Below are positions 57,148-64,000 of a stretch of 64,000 nucleotides of DNA, piece by piece (positions within the stretch are counted from its first letter, which is position 1; each line of letters begins with the position of its first letter). This stretch comes from Streptomyces roseolus. GTDB lineage: Bacteria > Actinomycetota > Actinomycetes > Streptomycetales > Streptomycetaceae. The notes under the pieces are model-generated. The model was not told where the DNA came from, did no database searches, and worked only from the letters and a program-made list of their open reading frames with translations. Location: contig NZ_BMTV01000002.1 of the NCBI RefSeq assembly GCF_014649855.1, positions 300,550-364,549 on the forward strand. Reading direction: 5' to 3'. Position numbers and translations under genes: made by a program.

Positions 57148-59634
57148 ATGTCCGTACTGACGCGCGACGAAGCGCAGACCCGTGCCCAGCTGCTCGACGT
57201 CCACCACTACGCGGTGGACCTCGACCTCACCGACGGCGACGAGACCTTCGGGTCCACCAGCCGCATCCGCTTCACCGCCCGCGCCGCCGGGTCCACCTTC
57301 GTCGAACTCAAGCCGGACACCCTGCACTCCGCGACCCTCGACGGCGCGCCGCTCGACCCCGCCGCGCTGGACGGGAACCGGCTCCCGCTCGACCTCACCG
57401 AGGGCGAGCACGAGCTGACCGTCACCGCCACCATGCGCTACTCGCACACCGGCGAGGGCATGCACCGCTTCCTCGACCCCACCGACGGCGAGTCCTACGT
57501 CTACACCCAGCTCTTCATGGAGGACGTCCAGCGCGTCTTCGCCGCCTTCGACCAGCCCGACCTGAAGGCCGTCTTCGACGTCGCCGTCACCGCCCCCGAG
57601 GGCTGGACCGTCCTCTCCAACGGCATCACCGAACGGCAGGAGGACGGCCGCTGGACCGCGGCCACCACCCCGCCGCTCTCCACCTACTTCGTCTGCGTCG
57701 CCGCCGGGCCCTGGCACTCGGTCCGGACCGAGCACGCCGGACTGCCCTTCGGCATCCACTGCCGCCGCTCGCTCGCCCCCCACCTCGACGCCGACGCCGA
57801 CGAGATCATCGCCGTCACCAAGGCCTGCTACGACCGCTTCCACGAGAAGTTCGACGAGCCCTACCCCTTCGACTCCTACGACCAGGCCTTCGTCCCCGAG
57901 TTCAACGCCGGCGCCATGGAGAACCCCGGCCTCGTCACCTTCCGCGACGAGTTCGTCTTCCGCTCCGCCGTCACCGCCACCGAGCGCATGACCCGCGCCA
58001 TGGTCATCGCCCACGAGATGGCCCACATGTGGTTCGGCGACCTCGTCACCCTCCGCTGGTGGGACGACATCTGGCTGAACGAGTCCTTCGCCGAGTACAT
58101 GGGCTACCAGACCGTCAACGAAGCCTGCTCCGACCTCTTCGCCGACACCTGGATCGACTTCGGCGTCGCCCGCAAGGCCTGGGGGTACGACGCCGACCAG
58201 CGCCCCTCCACCCACCCCGTCGCCCCGGACCCCGAGGCCGTCCCCGACACCGCCTCCGCCCTCCTCAACTTCGACGGCATCTCCTACGCCAAGGGCGCCT
58301 CCGCCCTCCGCCAGCTCGTCACCTGGCTCGGCGAGGCCGACTTCCTCGCCGGCATCAACATCCACTTCAAGCGGCACAAGTTCGGCAACGCCACCCTCGC
58401 CGACTTCATCGACAACCTCGCCGCCGCCACCGACCGCGACGTCCACGCCTGGGCCGAGCAGTGGCTGCGCACCACCGGCGTCGACACCCTCACCCCCCGC
58501 CTCACCGGCGAGGGCAGCCGCTGGGAGCTCACCGTCGACCGCGCCGGCAGCCGTCCCCACCGCATCGAGGCCGGCCTCTACGACCGCCGCCCCGACGGCG
58601 AACTCGCCCTGCGCGAGCGCGTAGCCCTCGACGTGCCGCAGCGGGAGCCCGCCCGCCTCACCGGCCCCCGCCCCGCCCTCGTCGTCCTCAACGACGGCGA
58701 CCTCAGCTACGCCAAGCTCCGCTTCGACGAGGTCTCCGAGGAGTCCGCCCTCCGCGGCCTCTCCCGCATCCCCGACCCGCTCACCCGCGCCGTCGTCTGG
58801 AACAGCCTCCGCGACATGGTCCGCGACGGCGAACTGGCGCCCGCCGCCTACCTGGAGACCGCCCGCGCCCACCTCACCGAGGAGACCGACCTCGGCATCG
58901 TCCAGGGCGTCCTCGCCTTCGCCCGGCAGCAGGTCGCCGACCGGTACGTCCCCGAGGACCGCCGTCCCGCCGCCCTCGCCGGCCTCCGCGAGATCGCCCG
59001 CGCTCTGCTCCGCCGCACCGAGGACGGCGAGGACCCCGGACTGCGCCTCACCGCCGTCCGCGCCCTCATCGACAGCGCCACCACCCCCGACCAGATCGCC
59101 TCCTGGCTCGACGAGGGCACCGTCCACGGCGGCCCCGAGCTCGACCCGGAGCTGCGCTGGCGGATCCTCGCCCGGCTCGCCGTCCTCGGCGCCACCGACG
59201 AGGCCGCCATCGCCGCCGAGCTGGAGCGCGATCCCAGCGCCACCGGCCAGGAGGGCGCGGCCCGCTGCCGCGCCTCCCTTCCCGACCCGGCCGCCAAGGC
59301 GGCGGCCTGGGCCGCCATGTTCGACTCCGACGACCTGTCGAACTACCTCTTCACCGCCACCGCGCTCGGCTTCTGGCAGCCCGAGCAGGCCGACCTGGTG
59401 AGCGCGTACGTCGAGCGCTTCTACGACGACGCCGCCGCCCTCGGCGACCGCCGGGGCCCCGCGATGGCCGAGGCAGCCGGCCGCTACGCCTTCCCCGCGT
59501 ACGCGGTCGACGCCGACTCCCTCGCCCTCGGCGAACGCCGGCTCGCCGACGACGCCGTGATCCCCGCCCTGCGGCGCAAGCTCGTCGACCAGCTCGACGA
59601 CCTGGCCCGCGCCCTGCGCGTCCGCCAGGGCTGA
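57148..59634 (+). CDS. pepN: Aminopeptidase N
   Basis: 828 residues, M1 family zinc peptidase. Substrate motif GAMEN (255-259), zinc motif H289-E290-x-x-H293 with E312 exactly 18 residues further (LNESFAEY). N-terminal beta domain (1-about 190), thermolysin-like catalytic domain and C-terminal helical domain, the standard three-part layout. Removes N-terminal residues from peptides in the cytoplasm. ATG 57148. Confidence 0.95.
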   Translation: MSVLTRDEAQTRAQLLDVHHYAVDLDLTDGDETFGSTSRIRFTARAAGSTFVELKPDTLHSATLDGAPLDPAALDGNRLPLDLTEGEHELTVTATMRYSHTGEGMHRFLDPTDGESYVYTQLFMEDVQRVFAAFDQPDLKAVFDVAVTAPEGWTVLSNGITERQEDGRWTAATTPPLSTYFVCVAAGPWHSVRTEHAGLPFGIHCRRSLAPHLDADADEIIAVTKACYDRFHEKFDEPYPFDSYDQAFVPEFNAGAMENPGLVTFRDEFVFRSAVTATERMTRAMVIAHEMAHMWFGDLVTLRWWDDIWLNESFAEYMGYQTVNEACSDLFADTWIDFGVARKAWGYDADQRPSTHPVAPDPEAVPDTASALLNFDGISYAKGASALRQLVTWLGEADFLAGINIHFKRHKFGNATLADFIDNLAAATDRDVHAWAEQWLRTTGVDTLTPRLTGEGSRWELTVDRAGSRPHRIEAGLYDRRPDGELALRERVALDVPQREPARLTGPRPALVVLNDGDLSYAKLRFDEVSEESALRGLSRIPDPLTRAVVWNSLRDMVRDGELAPAAYLETARAHLTEETDLGIVQGVLAFARQQVADRYVPEDRRPAALAGLREIARALLRRTEDGEDPGLRLTAVRALIDSATTPDQIASWLDEGTVHGGPELDPELRWRILARLAVLGATDEAAIAAELERDPSATGQEGAARCRASLPDPAAKAAAWAAMFDSDDLSNYLFTATALGFWQPEQADLVSAYVERFYDDAAALGDRRGPAMAEAAGRYAFPAYAVDADSLALGERRLADDAVIPALRRKLVDQLDDLARALRVRQG

Positions 59635-59640
59635 GCAGGA

Positions 59641-59669
59641 GGGACGGCACCCCGCCGGGGTGCCGTCCC
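59641..59669 (+). terminator. Terminator after pepN
   Basis: Perfect 13-bp stem (59641-59653 with 59657-59669) with a 3-base loop, 7 bases after the stop codon and followed by CC and CGTT. Confidence 0.85.
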
Positions 59670-59733
59670 CCGTTCGGGTCACGTGTTCGCGGTCGCCGGA
59701 CAGGGCCCCGCCGGCCCCGGCACCCTGTCGTCC

Positions 59734-61125
59734 ATGCGTGTCGCACCCCCGCCGCCCCTCGCCGCCCAGCCCACCCCGCTCAGCCGCCTCCTCGGCATCA
59801 CCCTGGACGCGCTGCGCACCGGCGCCGAGGAACGGGGCGGGCCGCTGCCGCCCGGCGGACCGGCGGCCGTCACCGCACGGGTGCGCACCGCCCTCGGAGA
59901 CGTACTCCCCGACACCGGGACCGGAGCCGACGAGGCGCTGCGCACCCTCGTGCACCTGGTCGCCGCCGGCGCCGCCGACCCCGCGCACCCGCTGTGCGCC
60001 GCCCATCTGCACACCCCGCCGCTGGCCCTCGCCGCCGCGGCCGACCTCGCCGCCGCCGCGCTCAACCCCTCGATGGACTCCTGGGACCAGGCCCCGGCCG
60101 CCTCCGCCCTGGAGGCCGAGGTGACCGCCGCGCTCGCCGCCGAGGTCTTCCCGGCGGCCGACCGGCCGGACGCGCTCGTCACCACCGGCGGCACCGAGTC
60201 CAACCAGCTCGCCCTGCTCCTCGCCCGCGAGCGGCACGGCCCCGGCCTCACCACCGTCACCGGCGCCCGCGCCCACCACTCCGTCCGCCGCGCCGCCTGG
60301 CTCCTCGGCCTCCCCGAACCGGTCACCGTCCCCACCCCGCGCGGGGTCCTCGACCCGGAGGCCACCGCCCGCGTCCTCGCCGCCCAGGACGGGCCCGTCC
60401 TCCTCGCCGCCACCGCCGGCACCACCGACGAGGGACTGATCGACCCGCTGCCCGCCCTCGCCGACGCCTGCGCCGCGCACGGCGCCGAACTGCACGTCGA
60501 CGCCGCCTACGGCGGCCCGGTCCTCCTCAGCGCGGCCCACCGCCACCTCCTGGACGGCCTGGACCGGGCCCGCACCGTCACCCTCGACCTGCACAAGCTC
60601 GGCTGGCAGCCGGCCGCCGCCGGACTCCTCGCCGTCCGCGAGACCGGCGACCTCGCCGCCCTCGCCCACACCGCCGACTACCTCAACGCCGACGACGACA
60701 CCGAGGCCGGCCTCCCCGACCTCCTCGGCCGCTCCCTGCGCACCACCCGCCGCCCCGACGTCCTCAAGGCCGCCGTCACCCTGCGCGCCCTCGGCAGGAC
60801 CGGCCTCGGCGCCCTGGTCGACCGGTGCATGGAGCTGGCCGGGGACCTCGCCGACCTGGTGGAGAAGCACCCCGGGCTCGAACTCCGGGACCGGCCCGTC
60901 CTCACCACCGTCCTCTTCCGTCCGGCCGGCGCCGACGACGCGGCGGTCGCCCGGGTCCGCCGCCGGCTCCTCGCCGAGGGCCGCGCCGTCCTCGGCCGCG
61001 CCGAGGCCGACGGCCGGCTGTGGCTCAAGGCCACCCTCCTCAACCCCCACACCACCCCCGACGACCTGGACCGGCTCGTCACCCTCACCCTCGCGGCACT
61101 CGTGGAAGGCGGCACCGACCGATGA
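59734..61125 (+). CDS. PLP-dependent group II decarboxylase (siderophore-type)
   Basis: 463 residues. Fold-type I decarboxylase: ALNPSMDSWDQAPAASALEAEVTAAL, the TTGGTESNQLALLLARERHG block, HVDAAYGGP and the PLP lysine K288 in LDLHKLGWQPAAAG. Close to amino-acid decarboxylases that make cadaverine, putrescine or diaminopropane for siderophores. It is distant from the DesA sequence I recall. ATG 59734 taken because homology begins there; GTG 59683 would add 17 residues. Its stop overlaps the N-hydroxylase start, so the two act in sequence. Confidence 0.88.
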   Translation: MRVAPPPPLAAQPTPLSRLLGITLDALRTGAEERGGPLPPGGPAAVTARVRTALGDVLPDTGTGADEALRTLVHLVAAGAADPAHPLCAAHLHTPPLALAAAADLAAAALNPSMDSWDQAPAASALEAEVTAALAAEVFPAADRPDALVTTGGTESNQLALLLARERHGPGLTTVTGARAHHSVRRAAWLLGLPEPVTVPTPRGVLDPEATARVLAAQDGPVLLAATAGTTDEGLIDPLPALADACAAHGAELHVDAAYGGPVLLSAAHRHLLDGLDRARTVTLDLHKLGWQPAAAGLLAVRETGDLAALAHTADYLNADDDTEAGLPDLLGRSLRTTRRPDVLKAAVTLRALGRTGLGALVDRCMELAGDLADLVEKHPGLELRDRPVLTTVLFRPAGADDAAVARVRRRLLAEGRAVLGRAEADGRLWLKATLLNPHTTPDDLDRLVTLTLAALVEGGTDR

Positions 61126-62534
61126 CCGGCAGCACCCCCCAGCAGGACCTCGACCGCCCGCACGACCTGGTGGGCGTCGGCATCGGCCCGTTCAACCTCT
61201 CGCTCGCCGCCCTCGCCGACGGCGTCCCCGGCGGGATCGCGGCGAGCTTCTTCGAACAGCGTCCGGCCTTCCACTGGCACCCGGGCCTCCTCATCGAGGG
61301 GGCCACCCTCCAGGTGCCCTTCCTCGCCGACCTGGTGACCCTCGCCGACCCGGCCAGCCCCTGGTCCTTCCTCGCCTACCTGAAGAGCCGCGAGCGCCTC
61401 TTCCCCTTCTACTTCGCGGAGAAGTTCCACATCCAGCGGGCCGAGTACGACGCCTACTGCCGCTGGGTCAGCGAGCGGCTGCCCGGCCTGCACTTCGGCC
61501 ACCAGGTCGACTCGGTCCGCTGGAACCCCGAACGGAAGCTGTTCGAGGTCGACTTCACCCAGCTCGACCCGGACGGCGAGGCCGCCGCCCTCGGCCGCGC
61601 CTACACCCGGAACGTGGTCCTCGGCGTCGGTACCGAGCCGTACGTCCCCGAACCGCTGCGCCCGCTCGCCGACGCCCCCGGCGTGCCGGTGATCCACGCC
61701 GCCGACTACCTCGCCCACCGGGAGTCGCTGCTCGCCGCCGGGCACGTCACCGTCATCGGCTCCGGCCAGTCCGGCGCCGAGGTCTTCCTCGACCTGCTGC
61801 GGGGCCGCCCGGCCGGCGCCGAGCGGATCAGCTGGCTCTCCCGCACCGAGGCCTTCGCGCCGATGGAGTACTCGAAGCTGGGCCTGGAGCACTTCACCCC
61901 CGACTACACCCGCTACTTCCACGCCCTGCCCGAGCAGGTCCGGGGCGAACTGATGCCCCGCCAGTGGCAGTTGCACAAGGGGATCGACGCGGAGACCATC
62001 GCCGCCGTCCACGACGAGCTCTACCGCCGCACCCTGCACGGCGGCTGGCCGGACGCCGTCCTCACCCCCGGCGTGCGGGTCCGCACCGCCGGCCGGGTCG
62101 CCACCACCCAGGTCGAGCTGCACCTGGAGCACGTCCAGCAGGGCACCCGGTCCCGGCTCACCACCGACGCCGTCGTCCTCGCCACCGGCTACCGGGAGCG
62201 CCCGGTCGACCGGATGCTGGCCGGCCTCGACCCGTACCTGCGGCACGACGCGGCGGGCCGGGCGAAGATCGACGAGCACTACCGGCTCGTCCTCGACCGG
62301 TCCGTCACCGGCGGGGTCTACGTGCAGAACGCGGAGCGCCACACCCACGGCGTGGGCGCCCCCGACCTGGGGCTCGCGGCCTGGCGCAGCGCCGTGATCC
62401 TCAACGCGGTGACCGGCAAGGAGCCGTATCCGCTGCCCCGCCGGACCGCCTTCACCAGCTTCGGCCTGGTGGCGCGAGAGGCGCCGAGCATCCCGTCGCA
62501 GGAACGGAAGCTGACGCCTCTCGTGGAGCACTGA
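61122..62534 (+). CDS. Lysine/ornithine N-monooxygenase family protein
   Basis: 470 residues, flavin-dependent N-hydroxylating monooxygenase of the IucD/DesB/SidA type. FAD site GVGIGPFN (18-25), HPGLLIEGATLQVPFLADLVTLADP, NADPH site VIGSGQSGAEVF (211-222) and the C-terminal ATGYRERP. Hydroxylates an amino group of a diamine or diamino acid for hydroxamate siderophores. Its ATG overlaps the decarboxylase stop. No siderophore synthetase, acyltransferase or iron box is adjacent, so the final product is unclear. Confidence 0.9.
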   Translation: MTGSTPQQDLDRPHDLVGVGIGPFNLSLAALADGVPGGIAASFFEQRPAFHWHPGLLIEGATLQVPFLADLVTLADPASPWSFLAYLKSRERLFPFYFAEKFHIQRAEYDAYCRWVSERLPGLHFGHQVDSVRWNPERKLFEVDFTQLDPDGEAAALGRAYTRNVVLGVGTEPYVPEPLRPLADAPGVPVIHAADYLAHRESLLAAGHVTVIGSGQSGAEVFLDLLRGRPAGAERISWLSRTEAFAPMEYSKLGLEHFTPDYTRYFHALPEQVRGELMPRQWQLHKGIDAETIAAVHDELYRRTLHGGWPDAVLTPGVRVRTAGRVATTQVELHLEHVQQGTRSRLTTDAVVLATGYRERPVDRMLAGLDPYLRHDAAGRAKIDEHYRLVLDRSVTGGVYVQNAERHTHGVGAPDLGLAAWRSAVILNAVTGKEPYPLPRRTAFTSFGLVAREAPSIPSQERKLTPLVEH

Positions 62535-62541
62535 GCCCTCG

Positions 62542-62701
62542 GGCCTGTCTGACCATTCCCGTCGGGTCCGGCCCGCCCGGCACGCACGCTCGCCGCACGG
62601 CCGAAACGCCCGAGCAGCTCCGCTACGAGGAAGCCCCTGCCGCACGCCGATCGCACGCACCGACGACCCGGCCTGATCCGACGCGAATGGTCAGTAAGGC
62701 C
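62542..62701. mobile_element. 160-bp MITE-like element with 32-bp terminal inverted repeats
   Basis: Ends 62542-62573 and 62670-62701 are inverted repeats matching at 27 of 32 positions; the shared core is CTGACCATTC-x-CGTCGG. The 96-bp centre encodes nothing. It fits exactly between the monooxygenase stop and the nucleotidase stop. Size and ends fit a miniature transposon; the GGCCTGTCTGAC-type end recalls some IS5-family elements of streptomycetes (memory only). As RNA it would also form a long hairpin and may double as a terminator. Confidence 0.55.
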
Positions 62702-64000
62702 TTAGAAGACCGGGATGCCGTCCCGGGTCAGCCTCCAGTCCACGGACGCGAACGTCGCCGGGTCGACCGTGCCCTTGGCCTGGACCCACTGGATGATCGT
62801 GTTGCGGATCTCGTCCGAGTCCGCCCACAGCTGCTCGGCCGTGGCGACGTGCGGGAAGGCGCCGCCGCCGCCGGCGCGGTAGTTGTTGACGGCGAGGACG
62901 AACTTCGCGGCCGGGTCGAGCGGCTTGCCCTCGAAGGAGAGGCCGGTGATCCGCTGCCCGACCGGCTGGGCGATGTCGATGTCGTACGTGAGCCCGGAGA
63001 CGGCGTCGTAGTTGTAGTCCGGGGTGTTGTCCGCGTTGGTGAGCTTCGCGGTGTCGACGGGAGCGCCCGCCGGGGTCCGGACGTAGTACTTCGCCGAGTA
63101 CTCCAGGTACTCCTTCAGCTGGGCGCCCGTCATCAGGCGGGCCTCCAGGGTGTTCTCGAAGGGGTAGAGCCCGGCGGCGTCCTTGATGGTGATCTCGCCG
63201 GCCGGGATGCGGGCCGTGCGGGAGAAGCAGGAGGCCTGCGAGAGCACCGGCAGGGCCGCGTACGCGCCGCCGGCCAGGGCCGCCTTCACCGTCTCGGCCT
63301 GGACGACGTTGATCAGGTCGATGATCGGCTCGTCCTTCCACGGCGCGTCGGCCGTGGTCATGGCGGCGGTGGAGGTGCCGATGACGGTGTTGACGTACGC
63401 CACGACCTTCCGGTGCTCGTCGGCGAGCAGACCGGTGATCTCCGGGTCCTCCTCCACGGTGTTGGAGTTGAGGACCTGGGCGGCGGCCTTCTCCACCGTC
63501 CAGCGGCCCTTCTCCCACACCAGGTCGAAGTCGAAGAGGGTGAGGCGCTGGCCCCACTTGAGGGGCTCGGAGAGGACGACCTCCTTGCCCGTCTCCTTGT
63601 TGGCGATCCGGTACTCGGGGATCTCGGTGTGGGCGTGGCCGACGAGGATCGCGTCGATGCCGGGGACCTGCTCGGCGACGAGGCCGGCCGCGTTCTCGAC
63701 GTGGGGGAGCTGGTCGCCGTACGAGGAGGTGCCGCTGGAGCCGGAGTGGGCCGAGACGATCACGACGTCGGCGCCCATGGAGCGCAGCTTCGGCACCCAC
63801 TTCGCGGCCTGCTCCTCCAGGCCGGGGAAGACCATCTTCCCGTTGACGTTGGCCTTGTCCCAGAGGGCGATGCCGGGGTTGGTCAGGCCGAGCACAGCGA
63901 CCCTGACGTCCTTGCCGTGCGGGGTGCGCAGCCGGTGGACGCTGTACGGCGGGAAGGCCGGGCGCAGCGTCTTCGCGTCGAGCGCGTTGGCGCCGAGCAG
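62702..64000 (-). CDS. Bifunctional metallophosphatase/5'-nucleotidase, 3' part
   Basis: C-terminal 432 codons of a UshA-type enzyme; the 5' end lies beyond base 64000. The visible metallophosphatase part includes LRSMGADVVIVSAHSGSSG and AILVGHAHTEIPE (His ligands of the di-metal site). The C-terminal nucleotide-binding domain includes LYPFENTLEARLMTGAQLKEYLEYSAKYY, GLTYDIDIAQPVG and LAVNNYRAGGGGAFP. Such enzymes are exported and dephosphorylate nucleotides outside the cell. The stop codon abuts the right end of the inverted-repeat element. Confidence 0.93.
   Translation of the reverse strand: MLGANALDAKTLRPAFPPYSVHRLRTPHGKDVRVAVLGLTNPGIALWDKANVNGKMVFPGLEEQAAKWVPKLRSMGADVVIVSAHSGSSGTSSYGDQLPHVENAAGLVAEQVPGIDAILVGHAHTEIPEYRIANKETGKEVVLSEPLKWGQRLTLFDFDLVWEKGRWTVEKAAAQVLNSNTVEEDPEITGLLADEHRKVVAYVNTVIGTSTAAMTTADAPWKDEPIIDLINVVQAETVKAALAGGAYAALPVLSQASCFSRTARIPAGEITIKDAAGLYPFENTLEARLMTGAQLKEYLEYSAKYYVRTPAGAPVDTAKLTNADNTPDYNYDAVSGLTYDIDIAQPVGQRITGLSFEGKPLDPAAKFVLAVNNYRAGGGGAFPHVATAEQLWADSDEIRNTIIQWVQAKGTVDPATFASVDWRLTRDGIPVF

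Noticed and set aside
57037..61050. 1337-codon minus-strand open frame opposite pepN and the decarboxylase
   Set aside because: Gly/Ala/Val/Glu-rich shadow of two well-supported plus-strand genes across a terminator.
61122..62701. Complete siderophore cluster
   Set aside because: Only the decarboxylase and monooxygenase are present; no acyltransferase, synthetase, transporter or iron box is seen in the window.

Overview
The window reads as a chromosomal segment of a streptomycete. It is very GC-rich, with near-saturated G/C third positions, many GTG starts and ATGA/GTGA stop-start overlaps. It also carries actinobacterial signature genes: the dual-function isomerase PriA, TrpM, TIGR02234, HGxxPAAW and TIGR03085 proteins, and a NYN-domain protein. 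From memory, and not checked against a database, the order dnaE - hisDCBH/priA/hisF - hisI/trpE - trpC/trpM/trpBA - lgt - gltBD follows the core region of Streptomyces coelicolor. There are no rRNA or tRNA genes, CRISPR arrays, intact insertion sequences or phage genes.

Layout. 1-10.5 kb: the 3' end of dnaE, a small basic protein, a NYN-domain protein, an ABC exporter pair, a membrane protein, YbaK, a Lon-substrate-domain protein and two uncharacterised proteins. 10.6-16.4 kb: the histidine operon hisD-hisC-hisB-small membrane protein-hisH-priA-RidA-like-hisF, largely translationally coupled, ending at a hairpin that overlaps a 5'-truncated ArsR-type regulator gene. 16.9-26.9 kb: an MFS transporter, a TIGR03085 protein, hisI-trpE, three small membrane proteins, trpC-trpM, a structured 280-base gap, trpB-trpA and a DsbA-like thiol protein. 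26.9-27.9 kb: lgt.

27.98-36.05 kb, minus strand: the most unusual block. Seven genes, all overlapping end to start, encode four ADP-ribosylglycohydrolase-family proteins (one with a damaged metal site), a ribokinase-like PfkB kinase, a class III CoA-transferase and a CitE-like CoA-ester lyase. No pathway I know joins these activities. A divergent VIT1/CCC1 metal transporter follows behind a 19-bp near-palindrome. 37.5-43.6 kb: gltB-gltD, ammonia assimilation.

43.8-64 kb: accessory and regulatory genes. These are a VWA protein, an aldo/keto reductase with a textbook MerR-type promoter and its divergent MerR gene, a VOC protein, an FMN-binding-fold protein, a TetR regulator facing a tyrosine phosphatase that has no stop codon before running antisense through the TetR gene, an ankyrin/HEAT protein, a methyltransferase, an HExxH protein with a zinc ribbon, a secreted trypsin, a GH35 beta-galactosidase with a divergent AraC regulator, chorismate mutase, a 12-codon mini-ORF, asparaginase and aminopeptidase N. 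A two-gene siderophore-type decarboxylase/N-hydroxylase unit, a 160-bp element with 32-bp terminal inverted repeats and a 5'-nucleotidase gene cut by the window edge complete the segment.

The genes connect mainly through amino-acid metabolism. GltBD supplies glutamate. PriA serves both histidine and tryptophan synthesis, which explains why no trpF is seen. TrpE takes chorismate toward tryptophan, while the separate chorismate mutase directs it toward phenylalanine and tyrosine. hisG, trpD and trpG are not in the window.
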